In this document: piece by piece, positions 44,212-54,188 of the stretch
How the letters are laid out: every line of letters starts with the position of its first letter
Numbering within the stretch: position 1 is the stretch's first letter
From: Geodermatophilus amargosae
GTDB lineage: Bacteria; Actinomycetota; Actinomycetes; Mycobacteriales; Geodermatophilaceae
Reading direction: 5' to 3'
DNA length: 64,000 bases
NCBI RefSeq assembly: GCF_900116515.1
Contig: NZ_FPBA01000001.1
Coordinates: 124,001-188,000, forward strand
The notes under the pieces: generated by a model
Seen by the model: the letters and a program-made list of their open reading frames with translations, nothing else
Told to the model about the DNA's origin: nothing
Database searches by the model: none
Program-made: the position numbers and the translations under genes

Positions 44212-45180
44212 TCAGACCGCGCCGGCGCGGGAGGCCCGGTACTCGGGGACGGTGACCATGGGCGGCCGCTCGTCGACCGCCACCAGCGTGCTGACAGGGA
44301 CGAAGCCGCCGTCCCCGGCGCGGTACTGGGTGAGCAGCCCGCCGACGTCCGCGGAGCCGCTGCGGGCGAGCACCGCGGAGACCACCTGCCCGGCCATGCG
44401 GCCGAGCGCCTCCTGGTCCTGCGAGGTGTGCCGGCGCACGCCGAGGTCGACCTGCGCCAGACCGCCGAGGCCCAGCAGCCCGAGCAGGTCGACCAGCAGG
44501 CCCACCTCCACGCCGTAGCCGGAGACGAAGGGCACCTGCTCGAGCGCCTCCCGACGTCCCGCGTACTCGCCACCCAGCGGCTGGACGAAACCGGCCAGCT
44601 CCGGCCACAGGGCGTTGAGCAGCGGCCGGGCGGTGAGCTCGGTGACCCGGCCGCCGCCGGCGGGCACGGAGCGGCCGTCGACCTCCAGCGGCCGGGTGTA
44701 GCAGCCCTTGACGTAGCCGACCTGCGGATCGGTGAGCAGCGGCGCCAGCAGGCCGGGCACGTAGTGCCTGACGTCGCCGAGCAGGTCGGCGTCGAGGAAG
44801 ACGAGCAGGTCGCCGGTGGTGGCCGCCAGCGACTTCCAGAGCGCCTCGCCCTTGCCGGGGCGGGTGCCGTGGGCGGGCAGCACGTCGGCCGCGGCGACGA
44901 CGTCGGCCCCGGCGGCGCGGGCCACCTCGGCGGTGCGGTCGCCGGAGTCGGAGTCGACGACGAGCACCTCGTCGACCAGCGGGACCCGGCGCACCCACCG
45001 GTCGACCAGCTCGCGGGCCAGCCGGCCGACGGTGGCCTCCTCGTCGCGCGCGGGCAGGACCACGCTCACCCGGTGCCCGCCACGGCGCTTGGCGCGCAGC
45101 AGCGCGGCGACGTGGAGGTCGGCGAGCGAGCGGGCGGGGGTCGTGCGGCCGGAGAACCAGGCGCGGGCGTCGGGTCGCAT
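44212..45180 (-). CDS. gpgS: Glucosyl-3-phosphoglycerate synthase, copy 2
   Basis: 322 residues and clearly paralogous to the 43070-44023 gene along the whole length (VVLPARDEEATVG, VDSDSGDRT, VFLDADLLG, GKGEALWKSLAATTGDL, GGEYAGRREALEQVPFVSGYGVE). It has an added C-terminal part. A tandem pair suggests gene duplication with different substrates, for example glucose versus mannose donors. Start at ATG 45180. Confidence 0.88.
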   Translation of the reverse strand: MRPDARAWFSGRTTPARSLADLHVAALLRAKRRGGHRVSVVLPARDEEATVGRLARELVDRWVRRVPLVDEVLVVDSDSGDRTAEVARAAGADVVAAADVLPAHGTRPGKGEALWKSLAATTGDLLVFLDADLLGDVRHYVPGLLAPLLTDPQVGYVKGCYTRPLEVDGRSVPAGGGRVTELTARPLLNALWPELAGFVQPLGGEYAGRREALEQVPFVSGYGVEVGLLVDLLGLLGLGGLAQVDLGVRRHTSQDQEALGRMAGQVVSAVLARSGSADVGGLLTQYRAGDGGFVPVSTLVAVDERPPMVTVPEYRASRAGAV

Positions 45181-45255
45181 CGGACCACTCTCGTGGACCG
45201 CCCGGCGCCGGCGCCACGGTGCCGGGCCGCTGTTCACGCAGCCGTGGCCTGCCGG

Positions 45256-47418
45256 TCAGACACGGCTGGGATCGCGCAGCGCGGCCGGGCTGTCCGGCCC
45301 GACCCGCGCGCCCCGCCCGTCCGGCTCGGGGTGCCCGAGCTCGGTGAGCCAGCCGCGCAGCACCCGGTGCAGGTGCTCGGCGCCGACGATCTCCCCGGGC
45401 GGGCTGAGCAGCCGCGGGTACGCGAGGAAGCCGCGCTGCTGCGGGCCGCCGAGACCGCCGTGCGACCCGACGTGCGGCTCGAACGGCGAGGCCTCGTCGG
45501 TGTCGGGGTCGTACCGGCTGTTGACCATCACGTCGGGGCAGTGCGGGAACGACGACACCCGCGCGACCAGCGCCGGCGCGTGCTCGCCGTAGGACGCCAG
45601 CGGGTCCTCGCCGATCACCTCGCCGGAGGCCAGCCGGTGCAGGCCGTCGCGGCCGAGCACGACCGGCCCGTGCTCGTCGGAGTGCACCAGCGCGAACCCC
45701 ACCCCGTCGTGGTCGACCAGCGCGGGCAGCAGGTCGGGCCAGTGGCGCTCGATCTCCTCGAGCGGCACCCGGCCGGGCAGGTCGGGGAGGGAGATCCCGG
45801 CGGTGTGCCCGGAGACGACGACCACGACGCCGGGCGCCACCCGCGCGACCCGCCCCGGCTGCCCCGACGACGTGCGGTGCGTGTGCTCGTCGGCGCCGGC
45901 GGACTCGACCCGCTCGCGCAGCCTGCGGGCGATCGGGCCGGGGCCGGACGCCGCCTCGGCGAGGGCGGAGGCGACCTGCCAGCCCTCGGCCGGCCGCCGG
46001 CTGTCGCGGGGCTCGGGGCCGCGCTGCCCGGGCGCCGGCGAGCCACCGCAGTGCCGGCCGACGAAGGACTCGATCGTCTCCCCGAAGCGCTGCGCGAAGG
46101 CCTCGCCCTGGGTCTGGCCGTGGTCGGAGAGCAGGACCAGGTGGTAGTGCCGCGGCGCCAGTTCGGCGGCCCGGGCCAGCCGGCCGACCTGCTGGTCGAT
46201 GCTGCGCAGCACCTCCAGGGTGTCGAAGCGCTCGACGCCGCTGTGGTGGGCCACCTCGTCGTAGCCGAGGAAGTCGGCGTAGACGACCGGCCGGGCGGCG
46301 AGCATGTCCTCGAGGATCGCCGCGACGACGACGTCGCGGGCGATGACCGTCGTCCCCGGCCGGGCCAGCGGGTAGATGCCGCCGCGGCTCACCCGCGGGC
46401 GTACGTCGGCGCGGCGCTGCCGGGCCGCGGCGACCAGCTCGCGGTAGACGTCGGCGAGCGAGACCGCCAGCGTGCGCAGCGCGTTCACCGGGTTGGCGAA
46501 GTAGGCGTAGTAGCCGGCGCCGACCCGCTCGCGGCGCCGGAGGCCGCGCCGCGCCGTCACCAGTGGCAGCGCGCTCATCGTGAGGCTGACGTGCGGGGCG
46601 TCGCCGCTGAACAGGTTGCCGCGGCTGGCACCGCCGCCGGCCAGCAGCCCACGGCCGTCGGAGTGCCGCCGCTCGACCTCGGCGGCGTCGGCCGGGTGCG
46701 ACACCGCGACCACGTGGTCGCGGTCCTTCTCGTAGTAGCGGAACCCCGGGATGTCGTGGTTGGAGCCGTGCAGGATGCCGCAGACCGAGGCGCCGGTCTG
46801 CGAGCTCCAGTCCGTGTGCCACACGGTGAGCGCGTGGCTGCCGGACCGCAGCCACGCGGCCAGCGTGGGCATGGACCCGTCGCGGACGGCGCGCCGGACC
46901 GTGTCGGCGCCCAGCCCGTCGATCTGCAGGAACAGCACGCCCGGCGGACAGGGGCCGGGACTCGCGGCGCGGACGGCGCGGCGGCGGGCGCGGCGGAAGA
47001 ACACCTCGTCCTCGTCGATGGCCAGCGCACTGCTCACCACCGCCGTCACCGCCGCCATGGCGACGGCGACCAGCACCGCGGTGCCGAGGTCGGCCACCAC
47101 CACGCCCGGGATCGCGAAGGAGATCGCCAGCACCCCCCCGCCGAGCAGCAGGAAGCTGCCCACGCCCAGCGTGAACAGCGCCAGCGGCAGCGCCACCCGC
47201 ATGACCAGCGGCCAGGCCACGCCGGCGAGCAGGCCCAGCAGGAGAGCCGCCAGCGGTGGCTGCCACCAGGCGGACATCGCGAAGCCGTCCAGCCACCGGT
47301 CGAGACCGACGAGGGCCAGCGTGGCCAGCACCCAGGTGAGCAGCACCCGCGCCGTCGCCCGGCCGCGACCGAGCACCCGGCCACGCGCAGCCGACCGCGA
47401 CGAACCGGACCGGGTCAC
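45256..47418 (-). CDS. Membrane alkaline-phosphatase-superfamily (nucleotide pyrophosphatase-like) protein
   Basis: 720 residues from GTG at 47418 (GTGA overlap with DedA gene). Five hydrophobic segments in the first 130 residues, then a soluble phosphatase-like domain: metal/nucleophile region LFLQIDGLGADTVRRA, SNHDIPGFRYYEK, YADFLGYDEVAHHSG and LLSDHGQTQG, matching the type I phosphodiesterase fold. It may hydrolyse a phosphodiester or transfer phospho-groups at the membrane surface. Neighbouring genes suggest envelope glycan or lipid processing. Confidence 0.82.
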   Translation of the reverse strand: MTRSGSSRSAARGRVLGRGRATARVLLTWVLATLALVGLDRWLDGFAMSAWWQPPLAALLLGLLAGVAWPLVMRVALPLALFTLGVGSFLLLGGGVLAISFAIPGVVVADLGTAVLVAVAMAAVTAVVSSALAIDEDEVFFRRARRRAVRAASPGPCPPGVLFLQIDGLGADTVRRAVRDGSMPTLAAWLRSGSHALTVWHTDWSSQTGASVCGILHGSNHDIPGFRYYEKDRDHVVAVSHPADAAEVERRHSDGRGLLAGGGASRGNLFSGDAPHVSLTMSALPLVTARRGLRRRERVGAGYYAYFANPVNALRTLAVSLADVYRELVAAARQRRADVRPRVSRGGIYPLARPGTTVIARDVVVAAILEDMLAARPVVYADFLGYDEVAHHSGVERFDTLEVLRSIDQQVGRLARAAELAPRHYHLVLLSDHGQTQGEAFAQRFGETIESFVGRHCGGSPAPGQRGPEPRDSRRPAEGWQVASALAEAASGPGPIARRLRERVESAGADEHTHRTSSGQPGRVARVAPGVVVVVSGHTAGISLPDLPGRVPLEEIERHWPDLLPALVDHDGVGFALVHSDEHGPVVLGRDGLHRLASGEVIGEDPLASYGEHAPALVARVSSFPHCPDVMVNSRYDPDTDEASPFEPHVGSHGGLGGPQQRGFLAYPRLLSPPGEIVGAEHLHRVLRGWLTELGHPEPDGRGARVGPDSPAALRDPSRV

Positions 47419-48104
47419 GCCGGCCGGCACGGGGTCGGGCTGGTCTCGTCGTCGGGCTGCGCCTCGGACTCGGCTGGCTGCGCTTCGGGCTCGGACGGCC
47501 GTACCTCCGGCTCGAGCTGCCGCCTGCGGCGCGATCCGGCCAGGTTGAGCACCGCGCCGACGACGAGGACCAGCAGCGCGGCCACCAGCGTCGCGATGAG
47601 CGGGCTGTCGAAGATGCCGCCACTGGCCACGCCGAGCAGCGCGTAGGCGACCGCCCACAGGCCGGCGGCCAGCAGCGAGGCGGGCAGCAGCCGCCGCCAC
47701 GGATAGGCCAGCGCGCCGGCGGCCAGCAGCACGGGGATGCGGCCGGCGGGCAGCAGCCGGCCGGCGACGACGATCTGCCAGCCGTGCAGGCGGAACTGCT
47801 CGCGGACCTCCTCGATGCGGTCGGCGTGCTGGCCCCGGGCCACCCAGCGCACCGCGGCCGGCCCGCCGAACCGGCACACGGCGAAGGTGACGACGTCGCC
47901 CAGCCAGGCGGCGAGGGTGGCCACCACGAGGACCGCGACCAGGTTGAGCTCGTGCGCGGTGATCGCGAACGCGGCCGCCGCGCCCACCACCGCGCCGGTG
48001 GGCACCACCGGCACGATCGAGCCGAGCAGCACCCCGCCGAAGAGCACGGGGTAGCCGACCGAGGACCCGTCGGTCCAGCCGGAGGCGAGCAGGGTCGTGC
48101 TCAC
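47415..48104 (-). CDS. DedA/VTT-domain membrane protein
   Basis: 229 residues from GTG at 48104. Several membrane helices with the re-entrant segment typical of VTT proteins: VPTGAVVGAAAAFAI and VAGRLLPAGRIPVLLAAGAL. The tail is a charged low-complexity stretch of Glu/Ala/Pro (SEPEAQPAESEAQ). DedA proteins support lipid (undecaprenyl-phosphate or phospholipid) flipping. Translationally coupled to the genes on both sides. Confidence 0.85.
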   Translation of the reverse strand: MSTTLLASGWTDGSSVGYPVLFGGVLLGSIVPVVPTGAVVGAAAAFAITAHELNLVAVLVVATLAAWLGDVVTFAVCRFGGPAAVRWVARGQHADRIEEVREQFRLHGWQIVVAGRLLPAGRIPVLLAAGALAYPWRRLLPASLLAAGLWAVAYALLGVASGGIFDSPLIATLVAALLVLVVGAVLNLAGSRRRRQLEPEVRPSEPEAQPAESEAQPDDETSPTPCRPA

Positions 48105-48910
48105 GGCGCACCCGCCACGGTGGGGAGCTCGACCGCGCCGCCGGGCTCGGTGACGACGACGGTGGTGGGCAGCCCGCGGGCGGCGACCGCGTCGGCGAAG
48201 ACGCGCGGCGGTTCGGTCAGCAGCCGCCGGTAGCGCCGGGCCAGGCCGGGCACGACCGTCCCGCCGGCGAGGGTGAGCGTCCCCCAGTGCACCGGGACGG
48301 CGACCCGCGGGCGCAGCCGCGCCACCGCCTCGGCGGCCCGCCCGGGATCGAGGTGGCCGGGGCCGAGCGTCGGGCCCCAGCCCCACACCGGCACCAGCGC
48401 GACGTCGATGCCGCGGTCGCCGATGCGGGCCATCCCGTCGAACAGGTCGGTGTCCCCGCAGGCGTAGACGGTGGCGCCGGCGCCCTCCACGAGGTGCCCG
48501 ACGGCGGCGGCGACGGGGCCGTGGGTCAGCCGCGGGCCCCAGCGGTGGCCGCTGTGGACCGCGGGGACGGCGGTGACCCGCAGGTCGCGGTGCACCAGCG
48601 ACTCGCCGGGCGCCAGCTCGTCGACCCACCGCACGCCGTGCGAGCGCAGCCACGCGCCGGCGCCGCGGGGGACGACCACGCGGGCGTCGTCGTCCAGCAG
48701 CCGCAGGCTGGGCAGGTGCAGGTGGTCCTCGTGCAGGTGGCTGACCAGCACCAGGTCGACCCCGGACCAGGCGGCCGCGGGCGGGAGGGGGACGACCCGC
48801 CGCAGCGGGCCGACGACGCGGGTGAGCACCGGATCGGTCAGCACGACGGTGCCGGCCAGCTCGACGCGGACGGTCGAGTGGCCGATCCAGTGCAGGCCGG
48901 GACCATCCAC
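48101..48910 (-). CDS. MBL-fold hydrolase (UlaG/NAPE-PLD-like)
   Basis: 269 residues from GTG at 48910. Metal motif SHLHEDHLHLPS, with GHST near the start, HSGHRWG and GDTDLFDGM in the middle and PVHWGTLTLAG near the end. This arrangement matches UlaG/N-acyl phosphatidylethanolamine phospholipase D-like proteins. It is the first gene of the coupled minus-strand group. Substrate unknown. Confidence 0.87.
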   Translation of the reverse strand: MDGPGLHWIGHSTVRVELAGTVVLTDPVLTRVVGPLRRVVPLPPAAAWSGVDLVLVSHLHEDHLHLPSLRLLDDDARVVVPRGAGAWLRSHGVRWVDELAPGESLVHRDLRVTAVPAVHSGHRWGPRLTHGPVAAAVGHLVEGAGATVYACGDTDLFDGMARIGDRGIDVALVPVWGWGPTLGPGHLDPGRAAEAVARLRPRVAVPVHWGTLTLAGGTVVPGLARRYRRLLTEPPRVFADAVAARGLPTTVVVTEPGGAVELPTVAGAP

Positions 48911-49019
48911 CCGGCCAGTATCGACCCGGGCACCGACGGGTCCGGGACCTCTTTTCCCCGCCGGGGGCGTTCACTCCGGCGCGTCGCTCCGGGTGCGGCG
49001 GGGACGGATGCGTTCCACC

Positions 49020-49295
49020 ATGCGTCCCATGACCTCAGTGGAGGGGGACCCGGGGTCGGGTCTGCGGACGGCGGAGCTGTCCGGCGAGCTGCGGCGCATG
49101 GCGCTGCACCTGGAGACGGCGGCGGTGCTGGAGCTGCGCGCGCAGCGCACGGCCGACCCGCTGCAGGTGGCCGTCCTGCGCCGGCGCGCCGAGCAGCGGC
49201 GGCAGGAGGCGGCACGGCTGCGCGAGCGGCTGGCCGCCTGCGGGCTGGCCCTGCCGCCCCGCGGCCAGCGGACGCCTGGCGTGACCCCGGTCTGA
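49020..49295 (+). CDS. Small coiled-coil hypothetical protein
   Basis: 91 residues from ATG at 49020 (49029 is an alternative). Residues 18-75 have heptad-like Leu/Ala/Arg (ELRRMALHLETAAVLELRAQ and LRRRAEQRRQEAARLRERLA), so a helical hairpin or coiled coil is likely. No family recognised; no clear ribosome site. Confidence 0.5.
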   Translation: MRPMTSVEGDPGSGLRTAELSGELRRMALHLETAAVLELRAQRTADPLQVAVLRRRAEQRRQEAARLRERLAACGLALPPRGQRTPGVTPV

Positions 49296-49320
49296 TCCCG
49301 GGAGGGCTAGCGTCGCGTCC

Positions 49321-49725
49321 GTGGCCACCTGGGCGGACGTGCGGCGCCTGGCCCTCGCCCTGCCCGGGGCCGTGGAGGGCACCTCGTACGGCGGACAGGC
49401 GTGGAAGGTGCGCGACAAGGCCTTCGTGTGGGAGCGCCCGCTGCGCCGTGCCGACGTCGCGCACCTCGGAGACGCCGCCCCCCACGGCCCGGTCCTCGGT
49501 GTCGCCGTCGCCGACGAGGGCGTGAAGCACGCGCTCATCGCCGACGACCCCGCCGTCTACCTCACGACGCCGCACTTCGACGGGTACGCCGTCGTGCTCG
49601 TGCGGCTGGACGCCGTCGACGTCCCCGAGCTCGCCGAGCTGGTCACCGAGGCGTGGCTGGCGAAGGCGCCGAAGCGACTGGCGCAGGAGCACCTCGCCGC
49701 CGGGCGGACCGACCCGGCGACCTAG
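49321..49725 (+). CDS. MmcQ/YjbR-family protein
   Basis: 134 residues. ALALPGAVEGTSYGGQAWKVRDKAF and the later DDPAVYLTTPHFDGYAVVLVRL are typical of the YjbR double-wing DNA-binding-like family. Family function uncertain. GTG at 49321 begins directly after the previous gene's gap. Stop is TAG. Confidence 0.88.
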   Translation: MATWADVRRLALALPGAVEGTSYGGQAWKVRDKAFVWERPLRRADVAHLGDAAPHGPVLGVAVADEGVKHALIADDPAVYLTTPHFDGYAVVLVRLDAVDVPELAELVTEAWLAKAPKRLAQEHLAAGRTDPAT

Positions 49726-49804
49726 GGGGGACCGCCTCCGGCACCGATGCGACCCCGGGACGTTCCGGAGGCCGGATGCGCCGAGGAGTGGCAGAGTCCA
49801 CACG

Positions 49805-52800
49805 GTGAAGACCTGGCTCGACGCCTGGCCGGTGTTCCGGCAGCTGACCGGCCCCGACCCGCTCGGACGCGGTGCGGCGGCACGCAGCAGGGCGACGGAG
49901 AACGTGGTGAGCCGCACGGCCACCGCCGACCGCGTCGTGCAGAGCGTGTGCCCCTACTGCGCGGTGGGTTGCGGGCAGCGGATCTTCGTCAAGGACGAGC
50001 AGATCGTCCAGATCGAGGGCGACCCGGACTCGCCGATCAGCCGCGGCCGGCTGTGCCCCAAGGGCAGCGCCAGCAAGTCGCTGGTCACCAGCCCGACCCG
50101 CGTCACGACGGTCAAGTACCGCCGCCCGTACGGGACGGAGTGGGAGGACCTCGAGCTCGACACGGCGATGGAGATGATCGCCGACCGCGTCCTGGAGGCC
50201 CGGCGCAAGGGCTGGCAGGACGAGAACGGCGGCAAGCGCGTGAACCGCACGATGGGGTTGGCGAGCCTCGGAGGGGCGACCCTCGACAACGAGGAGAACT
50301 ACCTCATGAAGAAGCTCTACAGCGCCATGGGCGCGATCCAGATCGAGAACCAGGCGCGCATATAGCACTCCGCCACGGTGCCCGGTCTGGGTGCCTCGTT
50401 CGGTCGTGGTGGCGCCACGAACTCCCAGGAAGACCTCGCGAACTCCGACTGCATCGTCATCGAGGGTTCGAACATGGCCGAGTGCCACCCGGTGGGTTTC
50501 CAATGGGTGGCGGAGGCGAAGGCGCGCGGCGCCAAGGTGGTCCACATCGACCCGCGGTTCACCCGCACCAGCGCGATCGCCGACCTGCACGTGCCGCTGC
50601 GCATGGGCACCGACATCGCCTTCCTCGGCGGCCTGATCCGGTACGTGCTCGACAACGAGCTGTACTTCAAGGAGTACGTGGTCGCCTACACCAACGCCGC
50701 GGCGCTGGTGGGTGAGGACTTCGTCGACGCCGAGGACCTCGGTGGCCTGTTCTCCGGCTTCGACCCGGAGCACAACCAGTACGACGAGGCCAGCTGGCAG
50801 TACGAGCCGGAGGAGGCGCCGCACTCCGGCTCGGACGACCCGGCGGGGGCCGCGGAGCAGGACCGCAAGGAGCAGGACCCCGAGATCAAGAAGACCGACA
50901 AGGCCCAGGCGGCCGGCAGCGGCGGCCCGCCGATCCCCGCCAAGCCGAAGCGGGACGAGACGCTGCAGCACCCCCGCACCGTCTTCCAGGTCCTCAAGCG
51001 GCACTTCGCCCGCTACACCCCGGAGATGGTCGCCGAGGTCTGCGGCATCGAGCCGGAGGTGTTCCTGCAGGTCGCCCGCTGGGTGACCGAGAACAGCAAG
51101 CGGGACCGGACGACGGCGTGGGTCTACTCGGTGGGCTGGACGCAGCACAGCGTCGGCGCGCAGTACATCCGCACCTGCTCGATCCTGCAGACGCTGCTGG
51201 GCAACATCGGCCGTCCCGGCGGCGGCATCCTGGCGCTGCGCGGGCACGCCAGCATCCAGGGCTCGACCGACGTCCCGACGCTGTACAACCTGCTGCCGGG
51301 CTACCTGCCGATGCCGCACGCGATGCAGCACGCGACGCTCGACGAGTACTGCGCCGACGCGGCCGGCAAGGCCGGGTTCTGGGGCAACAAGCGGTCCTAC
51401 ACGGTCAGCCTGCTCAAGGCCTGGTGGGGCGACGCCGCGACCGCGGAGAACGACTTCTGCTTCGACTACATGCCGAAGATCGACGGCGACCACAGCTCCT
51501 ACCGCCAGATCGCCGACATGATCCAGGGCAAGATCGCCGGCTACTTCCTCGTCGGCGAGAACCCGACGGTCGGGCACCCCAACGGCCGGATGAACCGGTT
51601 CGGCCTGGCCAACCTGGACTGGCTGGTGGTCCGCGACCTGCAGATGATCGAGTCGGCGACCTTCTGGAAGGAGTCGCCGGAGATCGAGACCGGGGAGCTG
51701 GCGCCCGAGACGATCGCCACCGAGGTCTTCTTCGTGCCCGCGGCGTCGCACGCGGAGAAGGAGGGGACCTTCACCCAGACCCAGCGGCTGCTGCAGTGGC
51801 GCCACAAGGCCGTCGAGCCGCCGGGCGACGCGAAGAGCGACCTGTGGTTCTACTACCACCTCGGCCGCATGCTGCGGGAGCGGCTGGCGGACTCCACCGA
51901 CCCGCGGGACCGCCCCCTGCTGGACCTGACCTGGGACTACCCGACCCACGGGCCGGACCAGGAGCCCAGCGCCGACGCCGTCCTGCGCGAGATCAACGGC
52001 GTCGGTCCCGACGGGCACGCGGTGTCGGGCTACATGGAGCTGAAGGACGACGGCTCGACGACGTGCGGCTGCTGGATCTACTCCGGCGTCTACGCCGACG
52101 AGGTCAACCAGGCCGCCCGCCGCAAGCCCGGCCGCGAGCAGGGCCAGGTCGCCTCCGAGTGGGGCTGGGCCTGGCCGTACAACCGGCGCATCCTCTACAA
52201 CCGCGCCTCGGCCGACCCCGACGGCAAGCCGTGGAGCGAGCGCAAGAAGTACGTGTACTGGGACGAGGAGGCCGGTCGCTGGACCGGCGCCGACAACCCG
52301 GACTTCGAGGCGACCAAGCGGCCGGACTACGTGCCGCCGGACGGCGCCCGGGCACAGGACGCCATCGGCGGCAGCGACCCGTTCATCATGCAGGGGGACG
52401 GGAAGGCCTGGCTGTACGCGCCCGCGGGGGTGGTCGACGGCCCGCTGCCGACGCACTACGAGCCGGCGGAGTCCGTCGTCGAGAACGCCCTGTACAAGCA
52501 GCAGGCGAACCCGACGATCGAGCACATCGAGGGGCCGTGGAACCGCGAGAACCCCGCGCTCAGCCCGGTCTTCCCGTTCCAGGTGACCACCTACCGGCTC
52601 ACCGAGCACCACACCGCCGGCGGGATGAGCCGCACGCTGCCCTACCTGTCCGAGCTGCAGCCGGAGTTCTTCGTCGAGGTGAGCCCGGAGCTCGCCGCGC
52701 TGCGCGGCCTGACCAACGGCGACTACGCCACGCTGGTCAGCACGCGGACCGCGATCGAGGCGAAGGTGCTGGTCACCGAGCGGATGCGGCCGATCCGGCT

Positions 52801-53095
52801 GCGCAGCGGCCAGGTCGTGCACCAGATCGGGATGCCCTACCACTGGTCCTACAGCGGCATCTCGACCGGCGACTCGGCGAACGACCTGCTCGGGATCGTG
52901 CTCGACCCGAACACCCACATCCAGGAGGACAAGGTCAGCACCGCCGACATCCGGCCGGGACGGCGCCCGCGCGGCCCGGCGCTGATCGACTTCGTCGAGT
53001 CCTACCGCCGGCGGGCCGGCGTGGGGTCCGGACGGGTCGGGGTGAACGGCCGCGACCCGGTCGCCGCCGAGGCCGGCGAGGGATCCCAGCTGTGA
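49805..53095 (+). CDS. fdh: Formate dehydrogenase catalytic subunit, selenocysteine at UAG codon 187
   Basis: 1096 residues if TAG at 50363-50365 is read through. The first 186 codons have the [4Fe-4S] cysteines (C49, C52, C56, C84: CPYCAVGCG and LCPKG). The frame before the stop is IENQARI and after it HSATVPGLGASFGRGGATNS; in Sec enzymes U lies between QAR(V/I) and H. Downstream are molybdopterin-binding segments GSNMAECHPVG, HASIQGSTDVPTL, GENPTVGHPNGR and KEGTFTQTQR. A charged insertion (about 330-375) is unusual. No Tat signal. GTG start. Oxidises formate, passing electrons to the FeS subunit. Confidence 0.92.
50377..50395 (+). promoter_or_regulatory. Candidate bacterial SECIS hairpin after the UAG
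   Basis: GGTGCCC-GGTCT-GGGTGCC: a 7-bp stem (two wobble pairs) with apical loop GGUCU. From the recoded codon to the loop are 18 bases, matching E. coli fdhF as I remember it, and the loop is the same. SelB should bind it. Confidence 0.8.
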
Positions 53096-53120
53096 CCACC
53101 GGAGCAGGGAGGAGGCCGGC

Positions 53121-54188
53121 ATGACCTCGATCAGCTCGGCGAGCCCGGCCTTCACGGGCCGCGACCCGGACAACCGGCTGTTCGGGCCGCTGCCCGACGT
53201 CCAGGGCGAGGCCGGCTACGACACCGACCACCCGGCGCGGGTGGGCTTCTTCACCGACACCTCGGTGTGCATCGGCTGCAAGGCCTGCGAGGTGGCGTGT
53301 AAGGAGTGGAACACCCTGCCGATGGACGACTCGCACGGCGTGCGCGACGTCATCGGGCTGTCCGGGATGTCCTACGACAACACCGGCCAGCTCGGCGCCA
53401 ACTCCTGGCGGCACGTGGCCTTCATCGAGCAGACCCGCACCGTCGACCTGCCGACGCCGACCTTCGGGCGCCCCGGCGACGACCGCCAGGGCTCCGGCCC
53501 GTCGGTCGCCGAGGGCCAGAACGACGACAGCCTGGCGACGGCGCAGCAGTCCGGCGTCCTCAACGCCGAGGCGCTCAGCGAGTTCGACCCGCAGACGGGG
53601 CAGACCGGCTCGGACAAGCAGATCCGCTGGCTGATGAGCTCCGACGTCTGCAAGCACTGCACGCACGCCGGGTGCCTCGACGTCTGCCCGACGGGTGCGC
53701 TGTTCCGCACCGAGTTCGGCACCGTCGTGGTGCAGGGCGACATCTGCAACGGCTGCGGCTACTGCGTGCCCGCCTGCCCGTACGGCGTCATCGACCAGCG
53801 CAAGGACGACGGCCGGGTCTTCAAGTGCACGATGTGCTACGACCGGCTCACCGACGGGCTGCAGCCGGCCTGCGCCACCGCCTGCCCCACGCAGTCGATC
53901 CAGTTCGGCAACCTCGAGGAGCTGCAGGCCCGCGCCGACGCGCGGCTGGCCACCCTCCAGGGCCAGGGCGTGGAGACCGCACGGCTCTACGGCCGCGACG
54001 AGGACGACGGCGTCGGCGGCGCCGGGGCGTTCTTCCTGCTGCTCGACGAGCCGGAGGTCTACGGCCTGCCACCGGACCCGGTGGTGACCACCCGTGACCT
54101 GCCCTCGATGTGGCGGGCCGCCGCGGCGGGCGCCGCGATGATGGTCGGCGTCGTCGTCTCCGCCTTCGTGGGACGGCGGCCCCGGTGA
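53121..54188 (+). CDS. Formate dehydrogenase iron-sulfur subunit
   Basis: 355 residues. Four cysteine groups suit four [4Fe-4S] clusters: CIGCKACEVACKEW, CKHCTHAGCLDVC, CNGCGYCVPAC and CTMC...CATAC. One hydrophobic C-terminal helix (MWRAAAAGAAMMVGVVVSAFVG) anchors it. It transfers electrons from the catalytic subunit to the membrane partner. It starts 26 bases after the catalytic gene; its TGA overlaps the GTG of the next gene. Confidence 0.93.
   Translation: MTSISSASPAFTGRDPDNRLFGPLPDVQGEAGYDTDHPARVGFFTDTSVCIGCKACEVACKEWNTLPMDDSHGVRDVIGLSGMSYDNTGQLGANSWRHVAFIEQTRTVDLPTPTFGRPGDDRQGSGPSVAEGQNDDSLATAQQSGVLNAEALSEFDPQTGQTGSDKQIRWLMSSDVCKHCTHAGCLDVCPTGALFRTEFGTVVVQGDICNGCGYCVPACPYGVIDQRKDDGRVFKCTMCYDRLTDGLQPACATACPTQSIQFGNLEELQARADARLATLQGQGVETARLYGRDEDDGVGGAGAFFLLLDEPEVYGLPPDPVVTTRDLPSMWRAAAAGAAMMVGVVVSAFVGRRPR

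Noticed and set aside
49805-50365. Formate dehydrogenase as two genes or a nonsense pseudogene
   Set aside because: The TAG is at the exact Sec codon, the frame resumes unchanged, a SECIS-like hairpin follows with the known spacing, and the partner subunits are intact.
50378-53095. Separate start for the C-terminal formate dehydrogenase part at a GTG (50378)
   Set aside because: That codon lies inside the SECIS stem and no ribosome site precedes it; the part alone lacks the iron-sulfur cysteines.
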